Origin: Rhizobium sp. ARZ01
GTDB taxonomy: Bacteria > Pseudomonadota > Alphaproteobacteria > Rhizobiales > Rhizobiaceae
Length of the DNA: 64,000 bases
Direction: 5' to 3'
NCBI RefSeq assembly: GCF_014851675.1
Contig: NZ_JACVAE010000003.1
Coordinates: 310,001-374,000 of the forward strand
Made by a program: the position numbers and the translations under genes
In this document: positions 50,476-58,998 of the stretch, piece after piece
Layout of the letters: each line of letters starts with the position of its first letter
Position numbering within the stretch: the first letter of the stretch is position 1
Notes under the pieces: generated by a model
Database searches by the model: none
What the model was told of the DNA's origin: nothing
The model's input: the letters and a program-made list of their open reading frames with translations, nothing else

Positions 50476-50485
50476 TTGTCGACAC
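50476..50485. promoter_or_regulatory. TTGTCGACAC box upstream of the GntR gene
   Basis: A 10-base near-palindrome 14 bases before the GntR start; a related CTGTCGACAC lies just inside the gene (50511-50520). Spacing fits autorepression (inference). Confidence 0.5.
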
Positions 50486-50498
50486 AGGTTATTTGGCT

Positions 50499-51203
50499 AT
50501 GAATGAAAAACTGTCGACACCATCCTCGGAACGAAAGCGCGGCTCTGGCGTAAAATTCGTCTACGATATCTTGCGCGACGAGATCCTGGACCTGGTCCTC
50601 CCGCCGGGCAGCCCGATCGATGAAGTTCAGCTGGCTGAACGCTTCGAGATGTCACGGACTCCGATACGCGAGGCGCTGGTGCGTTTGGCGGGTGAGGGGC
50701 TGATTGATACGCTGCCCAATCGCTCGACCATGGTGTCGAACATCGATTTCCTCAACATGCACACCTTCTTCGACGCGCTGGTGCTGATGTACCGGGTCAC
50801 GACGCGGTTGGCAGCGCAATATCACCGCCCAGAGGATCTGGCGGTGATCCGTGGCTTCCACGAGGACTATGCGGCAGCCGTCGAGGCACGGGACGCACTC
50901 GCCATGATCGCCACCAATGCCGCCTTCCATGCGGCGATCGCAGACGCAGGCCGCAATCCCTATTTCACGAGCCTGTTCCGTCGGTTGCTGGATGAGGGGC
51001 GGCGAATTCTGCGCCTCTACTACCAGTCCTACGAAGAACAATTTCCACAGCGTTTCGTCGACGAGCATGCGGACATGATCGCAGTCATTGCCGCGCGTGA
51101 CGTCGATGGTGCCGACCGGGTCGCAAGGGCCCACGCCGAACAAATCGTCCACCAGATTCAAAAGCTTTTCACGCGTGACGAGCGACTGGACATTGCGCTG
51201 TGA
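50499..51203 (+). CDS. GntR-family (FCD) transcriptional regulator
   Basis: A 234-residue FadR-type regulator: N-terminal winged helix (FVYDILRDEILDLVLPPGSPIDEVQLAERFEMSRTPIREALVRLAGEGLI) and an all-helical FCD ligand domain (NAAFHAAIADAGRNPYFTSLFRRLLDEGRR, DEHADMIAVIAARD) with metal-binding His/Asp. The position before a HypD-like gene matches HypR, the repressor of hydroxyproline genes in S. meliloti, so the same role is inferred. Confidence 0.9.
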   Translation: MNEKLSTPSSERKRGSGVKFVYDILRDEILDLVLPPGSPIDEVQLAERFEMSRTPIREALVRLAGEGLIDTLPNRSTMVSNIDFLNMHTFFDALVLMYRVTTRLAAQYHRPEDLAVIRGFHEDYAAAVEARDALAMIATNAAFHAAIADAGRNPYFTSLFRRLLDEGRRILRLYYQSYEEQFPQRFVDEHADMIAVIAARDVDGADRVARAHAEQIVHQIQKLFTRDERLDIAL

Positions 51204-51218
51204 TGCCTTGTCGATTTC

Positions 51219-51228
51219 TTGTCGACAA
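51219..51228. promoter_or_regulatory. TTGTCGACAA box upstream of the HypD-like gene
   Basis: A perfect 10-base palindrome in the 124-base gap after the GntR gene, with a half-copy (TTGTCG) 11 bases before it. Probable operator of the GntR regulator for the HypD-like gene. Confidence 0.55.
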
Positions 51229-51327
51229 ATAAAATACAAATGCTATTATCGCGTTGAAGGCACGGGTGCGATCTCGCCGTTGGCGTGACCATCCCTGCTC
51301 GCCCGACAGCCTAAAGAGGAGTTTACG

Positions 51328-52290
51328 ATGAAGGCCAAGATTTTCTCCGGCGTTATTCCGGCCCTGATGACCCCCTGCAAGGAAGACCGCAGCCCGGACT
51401 TCGACGCGCTGGTGCGCAAGGGCAAGGAACTGATCGAAAAGGGCATGTCGGGGGTCGTGTACTGCGGCTCGATGGGTGACTGGCCGCTTCTGACCGACGA
51501 GCAGCGCATGGAAGGCGTCGAGCGCCTCGTCAAGGCTGGCGTCCCGGTCATCGTCGGTACCGGCGCCGTGAACACCGCCTCGGCTGTTGCTCATGCCGCA
51601 CACGCCCAGAAGGTCGGTGCACAGGGCCTGATGGTCATTCCGCGCGTCCTGTCGCGCGCCACGGTCGTCGCAGCTCAGAAGAACCATTTCAAGGCCATTC
51701 TCGCTGCCGCCCCGGACCTGCCGGCCGTCATCTACAACAGCCCCTATTACGGCTTCGCCACCCGCGCTGACCTGTTCTTCGCGCTACGCGCCGAGCACCC
51801 GAACCTGATCGGCTTCAAGGAATTCGGCGGTGCAGCCGACATGCGCTATGCGGCCGAGCACATCACCAGCCGTGAAGACGACGTCACCCTGATGATCGGC
51901 GTCGACACCTGCGTGTTCCAGGGCTTCGTGAACTGCGGCGCGACCGGCGCGATCACCGGCATCGGCGTGGTGTTGCCGAAGGAAGTCCTGCACATGTGCA
52001 ACCTGGCACGCGCCGCTGCCGCCGGCGACGCGGACGCCCGCCAGCGCGCGCTCGAACTGGAGCAGGCGCTCGCCGTACTCTCCTCCTTCGACGAAGGCCC
52101 GGACCTCGTTCTCTACTTCAAGCACATGATGGTGCTGAAGGGCGACAAGGAATACACGCTGCACTTCAACGAGACCGATGCCCTCTCCGACAGCCAGCGT
52201 GGCTATGTCGAGGCCCAGCTCAAGCTGTTCGACACCTGGTATGCCGAATGGAGCAAGCTCCCGGGCGCCGTCCAGAAGTACAAGGCTTAA
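51328..52290 (+). CDS. hypD: DHDPS/NAL-family enzyme, probable pyrroline-4-hydroxy-2-carboxylate deaminase
   Basis: A 320-residue class-I aldolase-fold lyase. The Schiff-base Lys is in LIGFKEFGG, the Tyr in VIYNSPYYGF, and VVYCGSMGDWPLLTDEQR is the substrate loop region. Next to hypH- and hypO-like genes it is best read as HypD, which deaminates pyrroline-4-hydroxy-2-carboxylate to alpha-ketoglutarate semialdehyde in trans-4-hydroxyproline breakdown. Dihydrodipicolinate synthase is less likely from context. AAAGAGGAG sets the start; a terminator follows. The hydrogenase-maturation HypD is unrelated. Confidence 0.8.
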   Translation: MKAKIFSGVIPALMTPCKEDRSPDFDALVRKGKELIEKGMSGVVYCGSMGDWPLLTDEQRMEGVERLVKAGVPVIVGTGAVNTASAVAHAAHAQKVGAQGLMVIPRVLSRATVVAAQKNHFKAILAAAPDLPAVIYNSPYYGFATRADLFFALRAEHPNLIGFKEFGGAADMRYAAEHITSREDDVTLMIGVDTCVFQGFVNCGATGAITGIGVVLPKEVLHMCNLARAAAAGDADARQRALELEQALAVLSSFDEGPDLVLYFKHMMVLKGDKEYTLHFNETDALSDSQRGYVEAQLKLFDTWYAEWSKLPGAVQKYKA

Positions 52291-52324
52291 TCGCCTAGCT
52301 TCCGACTTCCCTTTCGATTCTTTA

Positions 52325-52359
52325 CGCCGCCTGTAGCCAACGCTGCCGGCGGCGTTTTT
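52325..52359 (+). terminator. Rho-independent terminator after the HypD-like gene
   Basis: CGCCGCC (52325-52331) pairs with GGCGGCG (52348-52354), followed by TTTTT. Confidence 0.9.
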
Positions 52360-52422
52360 GCGATTGTCGCAGCGATCCGATTTTGCGATTGTCTTTGGCA
52401 ACCGGAGCGAGAGAAGTCGAAA

Positions 52423-53051
52423 ATGCCCTCCCTTGACGTGCTGCTTGCCTTCGCTGTCACCACGGCGGTCTTCGCCTTCATTCCAGGCCCCGCCATGCTC
52501 TACGCCGCCGCCCGGACGATGGCTGGTGGCCGCGCGGCAGGCCTGATGGCGGTCCTCGGCACCCATCTCGGCGCCTACGCGCATATCATCGCGGCCGCAG
52601 CAGGGCTTTCCGCCCTGTTCCATGCCGTGCCGATCGCCTATGCCGGCGTGAAGTTTGCCGGTGCCGCCTATCTCGTCTGGCTCGGCATTTCGCTTTTCCG
52701 TTCGAGGGACGCGAAGAGTGCGTGGCGGGAGGCGCGCCGAAGGGCGGGCGGGGGGCATTCTTCCAAAGCGTCGCTGTGGAAGTGCTCAATCCCAAAACAG
52801 CGATCTTCTTCCTGGCTTTCCTGCCGCAGTTTGTGGACAGCAGCGCCGGCCTGCCGATCTGGGTGCAACTCGCGATTTTGGGAATTCTGGTGAACTTGAT
52901 GTTCACCTTTGCCGATGTCGTCACCGTCATGCTCGCGGATGTAATCCTCGCGCGAATGAAGCAGTCAAGTGGCGTGCAATCGCTGGTGCGCAATGCGGGC
53001 GGAACGATCCTAATCGGCCTCGGCGCCCATCTCGCTCTACAAAAGGGTTGA
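52423..53051 (+). pseudogene. LysE/RhtB-type amino-acid exporter, frameshifted
   Basis: The first part (from ATG 52423) encodes LysE helices (LLAFAVTTAVFAFIPGPAMLYAAARTMAGGRAAGL...) up to LFRSRDAK; the second, in another frame, begins near 52722 and reads RGAFFQSVAVEVLNPKTAIFFLAFLPQFV through to the TGA at 53049-53051. One missing base between 52720 and 52755 joins them, most simply one G from the run of six at 52750-52755. Intact, it would be about 209 residues with six helices. LysE-type exporters release amino acids. It may be dead, phase-variable or a sequencing error in a homopolymer. Confidence 0.85.
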
Positions 53052-53097
53052 ACGCCGCGGCGAACCCGTCGCCACGGCGCTACCCGGAATCAATCGG

Positions 53098-54135
53098 TTA
53101 CGCCACTGCGTCAAGTCCCAGGGCGAGCAAGCGGTCCAGCTGCTCCATCTCGGCAGCGGTCAAGGCAATGCCGTGGGTCTCCGATTTCGCCCGCGCGACG
53201 TAACGGCGCTGCGAGGGCAGGCGGGCGCCCTGGCCGGCGATTGCTTCGAACAGAACCTCTGCCCGGGCGAAGGGGGCGCCGGAACGGCCGGCAGCAAAAG
53301 CCTCCGGCGAGAAGGCGAGGATGAGTTCGCCGTGGAAGGGCGCCAGCGTCGTCGTGCCGAGGTAGTCGAGTACTTCCGGGCTGGTCAGGTCGCCGATCAT
53401 AATGCCGGCAAGCAGTTCGATCATCGTGCCGATGGCCGAGCCCTTGTGTCCGCCGAACGGCAGCATGGCGCCGGCAAGTGCTGCTTCCGGATCGGTCGTC
53501 GGATTGCCTTCCGCATCGATAGCCCAGCCTTCGGGCAGCTGCTTGCCCGCCCGCCGATGCAACTCGATCTCACCGCGGGCGGCAACCGAAGTCGCAAAGT
53601 CGAAGACGTAGGGGGATTTGCCGGGACGCGGCCAGCCGAAGGCGAAGGGATTTGTGCCAAGCAGCGGCTTGTTGCCGCCGGTCGGCGCCACGGTCGCATA
53701 GCTCGGACACATTACGAGCCCGGCAAGGCCCTGCTCCGTGATGGCTTCCACTTCCGGCCAAAGTGCCGAGAAATGCGAGCAGTCGTTGATGACGAGGGCC
53801 GCAAGGCCGCAGGCGCGGGCGCGCTCGGCCAGGGCCGGCACGCCGAGTTCGACTGCTGGATTGGTAAAGCCGCCATTCGCGTTCACCTTGACGATGGCCG
53901 AGCCTTCCGTCAGCGTCAACTCAGGCACGGCATCCGGCTTGACCTTGCCTGCCTTGACCGTGCGCAGGGCGCCCTCGATCCGGTAGATGCCGTGCGATTT
54001 GCAGGCGTCGCGCTCGCCGGCGACGATCACCCGCGCGAGCGCGCCGGCCTGAACCTCGTTGAGCCCGGCCTTGCGGAAGATTTCTTCGACGAGCCCAGTC
54101 AGGGCCTCGATTGTGAGGATGGTATCTTGGCTCAT
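53098..54135 (-). CDS. Malate/L-lactate dehydrogenase-family oxidoreductase, probable pyrroline-2-carboxylate reductase
   Basis: A 345-residue Ldh_2-family (YlbC/DpkA-like) NAD(P)H enzyme. Landmarks: SHGIYRIEGAL, VINDCSHFSALWPEVEAI (catalytic His), PTGGNKPLLGTNPFAFGWPR, FDFATSVAARGEIELHRR and PFGGHKGSAIGTMIELLAGI. In S. meliloti a member beside the hydroxyproline genes (HypS) reduces pyrroline-2-carboxylate to L-proline, which would fit aconitase X here. ATG 54135 follows AAGGAAG. It is on the opposite strand from the cluster. Confidence 0.85.
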   Translation of the reverse strand: MSQDTILTIEALTGLVEEIFRKAGLNEVQAGALARVIVAGERDACKSHGIYRIEGALRTVKAGKVKPDAVPELTLTEGSAIVKVNANGGFTNPAVELGVPALAERARACGLAALVINDCSHFSALWPEVEAITEQGLAGLVMCPSYATVAPTGGNKPLLGTNPFAFGWPRPGKSPYVFDFATSVAARGEIELHRRAGKQLPEGWAIDAEGNPTTDPEAALAGAMLPFGGHKGSAIGTMIELLAGIMIGDLTSPEVLDYLGTTTLAPFHGELILAFSPEAFAAGRSGAPFARAEVLFEAIAGQGARLPSQRRYVARAKSETHGIALTAAEMEQLDRLLALGLDAVA

Positions 54136-54329
54136 CGCAGCTTCCTTTCGTGCGTCATGCGGTGTGGTTGTCGCCTGATCGGAGGTGCGCGGCACTGCCA
54201 AGACAAGCGTTGCATTCATGTGGACATGTTGTATGCATGGTGGGGCGAAAGATGCAAGTGCCGGCCCACCCCGCGGGTTCTTCCCCTATTCGGTGGGCTC
54301 GAGCTGCAAGACACGAAGGATCCCTAGAC

Positions 54330-55847
54330 ATGCCTTACACCCCCAACGGCAAACACCTGATCGCTGGCGAATGGGTCGCCGGTGAGCAAACCTTTACGTC
54401 GGCGCCGGCGCATGGTCCAGCACATCAATTCTCTGCTGGCACCGTTGAACTGGTCGACCGCGCCTGCCAGGCTGCCGAGCAGGCATTCTGGAGCTACGCG
54501 GCCACCACGCGCGAACAGCGTGCCGCGTTCCTCGATGCCATCGCCGAAGAGATCGAGGCTCGCGCCGAGGCGATCACCGAAATCGGTAGCCAGGAGAGCG
54601 GCTTGCCCGAGGCCCGCCTCCAGGGCGAGCGGGGACGCACGGTCGGCCAGTTGCGGCTCTTTGCCGAGCACATTCGCAAAGGCGACTATCTGGATCGCCG
54701 TCGTGCGCCGGCCATGCCTGATCGCCAGCCCGCGCCGCGACCCGAGATCCTCATGGTACAGCGTCCGATCGGGCCGGTCGCCGTGTTTGGCGCCTCGAAC
54801 TTTCCGCTCGCCTTTTCGACGGCCGGCGGCGATACCGCGGCAGCCTTGGCAGCGGGTTGCCCCGTTGTGGTCAAGGGGCATTCGGCGCATCCCGGTACCG
54901 GCGAGATCGTCGCCGAAGCCATCCTTGCAGCCATCGAAAAAACCGGCATGCCAAAGGGCGTCTTCTCGCTGATCCAAGGCGGCAAGCGCGACGTCGGCCA
55001 TGCACTGGTCCAGCATCCGAAGATCAAGGCCGTGGGCTTTACCGGCAGCCTCGCCGGCGGACGTGCGTTGTTCGATCTTTGCGCCGCACGCCCCGAGCCC
55101 ATCCCCTTCTTCGGCGAGCTTGGCAGCGTGAACCCCATGTTCGTCCTGCCAAACGCGGTTGCAAACCGCGCGGAAGCGCTGGGTCAGGGCTGGGCGGGTT
55201 CGCTGACCATGGGCGCAGGCCAGTTCTGCACCAACCCCGGCATTGCCATCGTCATCGACGGCCCCGATGCCGACCGCTTCGTCGCCGCGACCAAAGCCGG
55301 CCTGGAGCAGGTTGGTCCCCAGACCATGCTGACCGATGGCATCGCATCGGCCTATCACGAGGGGCGGGCACGCTTTCTTGCGAGCAAGGTCCAGGCGACG
55401 CACGTGACTGAGTCCGAGGGGCGGCAGGCTTCGCCAAACCTGTTTGAAACGAAGGGTTCGGAATTCCTGCGTGACCACGGTCTGAAGGAGGAAGTGTTCG
55501 GCCCGCTCGGGCTCGTCGTCCGCGTCAGTTCGCTGGATGAGATGTTGGAGCTTGCCAGTTCTTTCGAAGGGCAGTTGACCGCCACGTTGCACATGGATGA
55601 TGCGGATGTGGACGCCGCCCGCCGCCTGCGCCCGGTACTTGAGCACAAGGCTGGTCGCGTGCTGGTCAACGGTTTTCCGACGGGGGTCGAGGTGGTCGAC
55701 TCGATGGTTCATGGCGGGCCGTATCCGGCCAGCACCAACTTCGGGGCCACAAGCGTAGGAACGCTGTCGATCCGTCGTTTCCTTCGTCCGGTTTCTTACC
55801 AGAACATGCCTGCCGAAATTCTGCCCGAGGACCTCTTGGCCTGGTAA
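54330..55847 (+). CDS. hypH: Alpha-ketoglutarate semialdehyde dehydrogenase-like aldehyde dehydrogenase
   Basis: A 505-residue NAD(P)-dependent aldehyde dehydrogenase of the 2,5-dioxovalerate/alpha-KGSA class: IGPVAVFGASNFPLAFSTAGGDTAAALAAGCPVVVKGHSAHP, VGFTGS, catalytic Glu in FFGELGSVNP, Cys in GAGQFCTNPG. It would oxidise the HypD product to alpha-ketoglutarate. GAAGGA precedes ATG 54330. Divergent from the reductase gene. Confidence 0.88.
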   Translation: MPYTPNGKHLIAGEWVAGEQTFTSAPAHGPAHQFSAGTVELVDRACQAAEQAFWSYAATTREQRAAFLDAIAEEIEARAEAITEIGSQESGLPEARLQGERGRTVGQLRLFAEHIRKGDYLDRRRAPAMPDRQPAPRPEILMVQRPIGPVAVFGASNFPLAFSTAGGDTAAALAAGCPVVVKGHSAHPGTGEIVAEAILAAIEKTGMPKGVFSLIQGGKRDVGHALVQHPKIKAVGFTGSLAGGRALFDLCAARPEPIPFFGELGSVNPMFVLPNAVANRAEALGQGWAGSLTMGAGQFCTNPGIAIVIDGPDADRFVAATKAGLEQVGPQTMLTDGIASAYHEGRARFLASKVQATHVTESEGRQASPNLFETKGSEFLRDHGLKEEVFGPLGLVVRVSSLDEMLELASSFEGQLTATLHMDDADVDAARRLRPVLEHKAGRVLVNGFPTGVEVVDSMVHGGPYPASTNFGATSVGTLSIRRFLRPVSYQNMPAEILPEDLLAW

Positions 55848-55864
55848 GCGCCAGGGGTTAGTAA

Positions 55865-55886
55865 CCACTCGGCCCCTGCCGAGTGG
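55865..55886 (+). other. Stem-loop after the aldehyde dehydrogenase gene
   Basis: CCACTCGGC and GCCGAGTGG form a perfect 9-bp stem with a 4-base loop, 18 bases past the stop. No T run; it may stabilise the mRNA 3' end ahead of the true terminator. Confidence 0.5.
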
Positions 55887-55898
55887 CAATTAAGAGCG

Positions 55899-55935
55899 GC
55901 GCCATGGAATGTATAAGGCTTTCCTTGGCGCTTTT
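55899..55935 (+). terminator. Rho-independent terminator after the aldehyde dehydrogenase gene
   Basis: GCGCCATGGAA pairs with TTCCTTGGCGC (one mismatch), followed by TTTT. The transporter genes therefore likely have their own promoter. Confidence 0.75.
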
Positions 55936-55979
55936 CGCTTCCGGAAAGTGGTTGGAATTTCAATCACCTGAATTCAAAA

Positions 55980-56033
55980 TGTATACAAAAAGTATTTTTG
56001 TGTTGATTTTTGAGGTGTCGTCATGATTATGAC
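55980..56033. promoter_or_regulatory. TGTATACA and GTCAT dyads before the amino-acid transporter
   Basis: TGTATACA at 55980-55987 resembles the core of FCD-type GntR operators, and GTCAT-GATT-ATGAC at 56020-56033 is a second dyad. Both lie in an AT-rich stretch 42-95 bases before the binding-protein gene. The binding proteins are unknown. Confidence 0.45.
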
Positions 56034-56074
56034 GCCATTCTGGCGGGCTGGATCGCCAGCGAAGGGAGAGACAT

Positions 56075-56881
56075 ATGAAACTTTCAACCGTTATGGCTGG
56101 CCTTCTGGCCGCAACCTGCATGGTTTCCACTGCCAAGGCTGACAAGCTGGACGACATTATTGCATCCGGTACGCTGCGTTGCGCTGTCGTGCTGGACTTC
56201 CCGCCGATGGGTGCGCGCGACGATGCCAACAACCCGATTGGCTTCGACGTCGACTACTGCAATGATCTGGCCAAGGCGCTCGGCGTAACGGCCGAGATCG
56301 TCGAGACCCCGTTCCCCGAGCGTATTCCGGCACTGATGTCCGGCCGCGTCGACGTCGGTGTTGCCTCCACCTCCGACACGCTGGAGCGCGCCAAGACGGT
56401 CGGCATGACCATCCCCTACTTCGCCTTCGAAATGGCCGTCACCGCCAATGAGAAGTCCGGCGTCAAGACCTTCGAAGACATGAAGGGCAAGGTCGTCGGC
56501 GCCACCGCCGGCACCTTCGAGGCCATCGCGCTTGAAAAGCAGGTCAAGGAATGGGGCGCGGGCGAGTTTCGTCCTTACCAGACGCAGGCAGACGTCTTCC
56601 TCGCGTTGAGCCAAGGTCAGATCGACGCCACCGTCTCGACCTCGACCGTAGCCCAGGCCAACGTAAAGACCGGCAAGTTCCCCGGAATTGCTGTTGTCGG
56701 CAAGGCTCCGTTCGACGTTGACTATGTAGCCCTCTTCACCAATCGCGAAGAATACGGCCTCATCAACTTCCTCAACCTGTTCATCAATCAGCAGGTTCGC
56801 ACCGGCCGTTATGCTGAGCTCTATGAGAAGTGGGTCGGCGGCGAGCTCCCCGATCTGTCGGTAAACGGCGTTTATCGCTAA
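56075..56881 (+). CDS. Polar amino-acid ABC transporter, substrate-binding protein (hydroxyproline/proline-type)
   Basis: A 268-residue SBP_bac_3 protein. Signal peptide (VMAGLLAATCMVSTAKA), then LRCAVVLDFPPMGARDDANNPIGFDVDYCNDLAKAL, GVASTSDTLERAKTVGMT and the usual binding-site Arg. Two cysteines (in LRCAV and DYCND) may pair. In S. meliloti the corresponding HypM binds hydroxyproline; the ligand here is inferred from neighbours. AAGGGAGAG sets the start. A hairpin follows it. Confidence 0.88.
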   Translation: MKLSTVMAGLLAATCMVSTAKADKLDDIIASGTLRCAVVLDFPPMGARDDANNPIGFDVDYCNDLAKALGVTAEIVETPFPERIPALMSGRVDVGVASTSDTLERAKTVGMTIPYFAFEMAVTANEKSGVKTFEDMKGKVVGATAGTFEAIALEKQVKEWGAGEFRPYQTQADVFLALSQGQIDATVSTSTVAQANVKTGKFPGIAVVGKAPFDVDYVALFTNREEYGLINFLNLFINQQVRTGRYAELYEKWVGGELPDLSVNGVYR

Positions 56882-56898
56882 TCTGACCGTTTCGTTGG

Positions 56899-56921
56899 CG
56901 GCGCGGGGTTATCTCGCGCCG
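56899..56921 (+). other. Hairpin between binding-protein and permease genes
   Basis: CGGCGCG / CGCGCCG, 7 bp, 9-base loop, 17 bases after the binding-protein stop, no T run. Such hairpins protect the upstream message and help make more binding protein than permease. Confidence 0.55.
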
Positions 56922-56949
56922 TTGCTCCTTTCAGAAAGGTGAGACGGTA

Positions 56950-57615
56950 ATGTTCAGCTACACCTTCCACTGGAACCAGGCGCTGAGAGCGCTGCCGCAG
57001 ATGTTGGACGGCGCGCTGGTGACGCTGCAGATCGCGCTCCTGTCCATGGCCATCGGCCTGGCCATCGCTATCGCCCTGACCCTGTTCCGCCTGTCCGGCA
57101 ACCGTATCCTCAGCGGGTTTGCCACTGCCTGGGTCGAGATCGCGCGCAACACGCCTGCCCTGTTCCAGATTTACATGGCCCATTTCGGGCTTGGCAATTT
57201 CGGGATCCATCTGAGTCCCTTTACCTCGCTTCTGGTCGGTATCGCGTTCAACAATGCCGGTTACCTGGCTGAGAACTTCCGCGGTGCGCTCAAGGCCATC
57301 CCGGACACGCAGACGCGTGCGGGTCGTTCGCTTGGCATGACCTCGCTGCAGGCCTTCCGGCTGATCGTGATGCCGCAGATGCTGCGTATCGCCTTCCTGC
57401 CGGTCACCAACCAGATGGTCTGGGCGATCCTGATGACGTCGCTGGGTGTCACAGTCGGCATGAACACCGACCTCGCCGGCATCACACAGGAGCTGAATGC
57501 CCGCTCCTTCCGCACCTTTGAATTCTTCGCGCTGGCGGCAGTGATATACTATGTCATCGCCAAGGCGGTCACCCTTGGTGCCCGTGCCTTCGCCTCGCGC
57601 ATGTTTCGCTACTGA
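56950..57615 (+). CDS. Polar amino-acid ABC transporter, permease 1
   Basis: A 221-residue permease with about five helices; the EAA loop is GRSLGMTSLQAFRLIVMPQMLRIAF and VEIARNTPALFQIYMAHFGL is family-typical. Corresponds in order to HypN. AAAGGTGAG precedes ATG 56950; the second permease starts 10 bases later. Confidence 0.9.
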   Translation: MFSYTFHWNQALRALPQMLDGALVTLQIALLSMAIGLAIAIALTLFRLSGNRILSGFATAWVEIARNTPALFQIYMAHFGLGNFGIHLSPFTSLLVGIAFNNAGYLAENFRGALKAIPDTQTRAGRSLGMTSLQAFRLIVMPQMLRIAFLPVTNQMVWAILMTSLGVTVGMNTDLAGITQELNARSFRTFEFFALAAVIYYVIAKAVTLGARAFASRMFRY

Positions 57616-57625
57616 GAGGTGAGAG

Positions 57626-58279
57626 ATGTTTAGTACTGCCCTCACCTGGAATGATATGCTCTTCCTTGCGCAGGGAGCCGGGATGACCCTTGCGGTCACG
57701 GCCGTCTCCGTTGCCGCCGGCACGGTGCTCGGAGTTCTCTTCGGGATGATCCGTGTCGAACTCGGACCCTACTGGTCCGCTCCGCTGACCTTCGTGCTCG
57801 ACGTGTTTCGTTCGGTGCCGCTGCTGATCCAACTGGTGCTCGGCAATGCCCTTCAGTCGATCATGAAACTGGGTTGGCCTCCCTTCACTACCTCCTGCGT
57901 GGTGCTGTCGCTTTACACGGCAGCCTATTGTACGGAGATCGTGCGCGGCGGGATCGCCGCCGTACCGCCGACCACCCGCCGTGCGGCCCGCTCGCTCGGC
58001 ATGACCTGGTGGCAGGACATGCGCTACATCGTGGCGCCGCTGGCAACGCGCGTTTCGCTGCCGTCCTGGATCGGCCTGACGCTCGGCGTCATGAAGGACT
58101 CCGCACTCGTGCTTTGGCTTGGCCTGATCGAGCTTCTGCGCGCCTCGCAGATCCTCGTGACGCGCCTGCAGGAGCCGTTGTTCATCCTTCTGATCTGCGG
58201 CGCCATCTACTTCATCATCAGCTTCCCCATCGCCCGGCTTGGCGGGTATCTCGAAAAACGGTGGTCCCCCAATGATTGA
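57626..58279 (+). CDS. Polar amino-acid ABC transporter, permease 2
   Basis: A 217-residue permease partner (RSLGMTWWQDMRYIVAPLATRVSLP is the EAA loop; VLDVFRSVPLLIQLVLGN). GAGAGGTGAGAG precedes its start. It overlaps the ATPase gene by 8 bases. Corresponds in order to HypP. Confidence 0.9.
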   Translation: MFSTALTWNDMLFLAQGAGMTLAVTAVSVAAGTVLGVLFGMIRVELGPYWSAPLTFVLDVFRSVPLLIQLVLGNALQSIMKLGWPPFTTSCVVLSLYTAAYCTEIVRGGIAAVPPTTRRAARSLGMTWWQDMRYIVAPLATRVSLPSWIGLTLGVMKDSALVLWLGLIELLRASQILVTRLQEPLFILLICGAIYFIISFPIARLGGYLEKRWSPND

Positions 58280-58994
58280 GATTGAAAACGTCCGCAAATC
58301 CTTCGGCCAGCTGGAGGTTCTCAAGGGAATCGACCTCACCGTCAGCAAGGGCGAGGTTGTGACCGTCATCGGCGGCTCCGGCTCGGGAAAGTCGACGCTG
58401 CTCACCTGCATCAACGGGCTGGAGCCCATCGATGCCGGCCGGATCGTCATCGACGGAACCGATGTCCACGCCAAGACAACCGACCTGAACAAGCTGCGCC
58501 AGAAGGTGGGCATCGTGTTCCAGCAGTGGAATGCCTTCCCGCACCTGACGGTTCTGGAAAACGTGATGCTTGCACCCCGCAAGGTTCTTGGCCTGTCGAA
58601 GGCCGAGGCCGAGGAAATCGCGGTTAAGCAGCTGACCCACGTGGGTCTCGCCGAAAAGCTCGCGGTCTATCCGAACCGCATGTCGGGCGGCCAGCAGCAG
58701 CGTATGGCGATCGCCCGCGCTCTTGCCATGTCGCCGGAATACATGCTGTTCGACGAGGTGACTTCCGCTCTCGACCCGATGCTGGTCGGCGAAGTGCTTG
58801 ATACGCTGCGGATGCTTGCATCCGAAGGCATGACGATGATCTGCGTGACGCACGAGATGAAGTTCGCTCGCGAGGTCTCCGACCGCGTCGCCTTCTTCCA
58901 TCAGGGCATCATGGCCGAGATCGCGTCGCCGGAACAGCTGTTCGATGCGCCGCAGCACCCAGAGACCAAGAAATTCCTAGCTGCAACGCATTGA
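58272..58994 (+). CDS. Polar amino-acid ABC transporter, ATPase
   Basis: A 240-residue ATPase: Walker A GGSGSGKST, Q-loop VGIVFQQWNAFPHLT, signature MSGGQQQRMAIARALA, Walker B LFDEVTSALDP, switch His in VTHEMKFAREV. It drives the two preceding permeases and could also serve the ATPase-less pair at 29-31 kb. Corresponds in order to HypQ. Confidence 0.94.
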   Translation: MIEIENVRKSFGQLEVLKGIDLTVSKGEVVTVIGGSGSGKSTLLTCINGLEPIDAGRIVIDGTDVHAKTTDLNKLRQKVGIVFQQWNAFPHLTVLENVMLAPRKVLGLSKAEAEEIAVKQLTHVGLAEKLAVYPNRMSGGQQQRMAIARALAMSPEYMLFDEVTSALDPMLVGEVLDTLRMLASEGMTMICVTHEMKFAREVSDRVAFFHQGIMAEIASPEQLFDAPQHPETKKFLAATH

Positions 58995-58998
58995 GGGC

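Noticed and set aside
52722..53051. The second half of the LysE region as a separate small gene
   Set aside because: It has no ribosome site and continues the first half's homology exactly, so one frameshifted gene is simpler.
53052..53097. Terminator between the LysE remnant and the reductase gene
   Set aside because: A GC-rich partial dyad (GCCGCGGCGA...TCGCCACGGC) is present, but the stem has a bulge and neither side has a T run.
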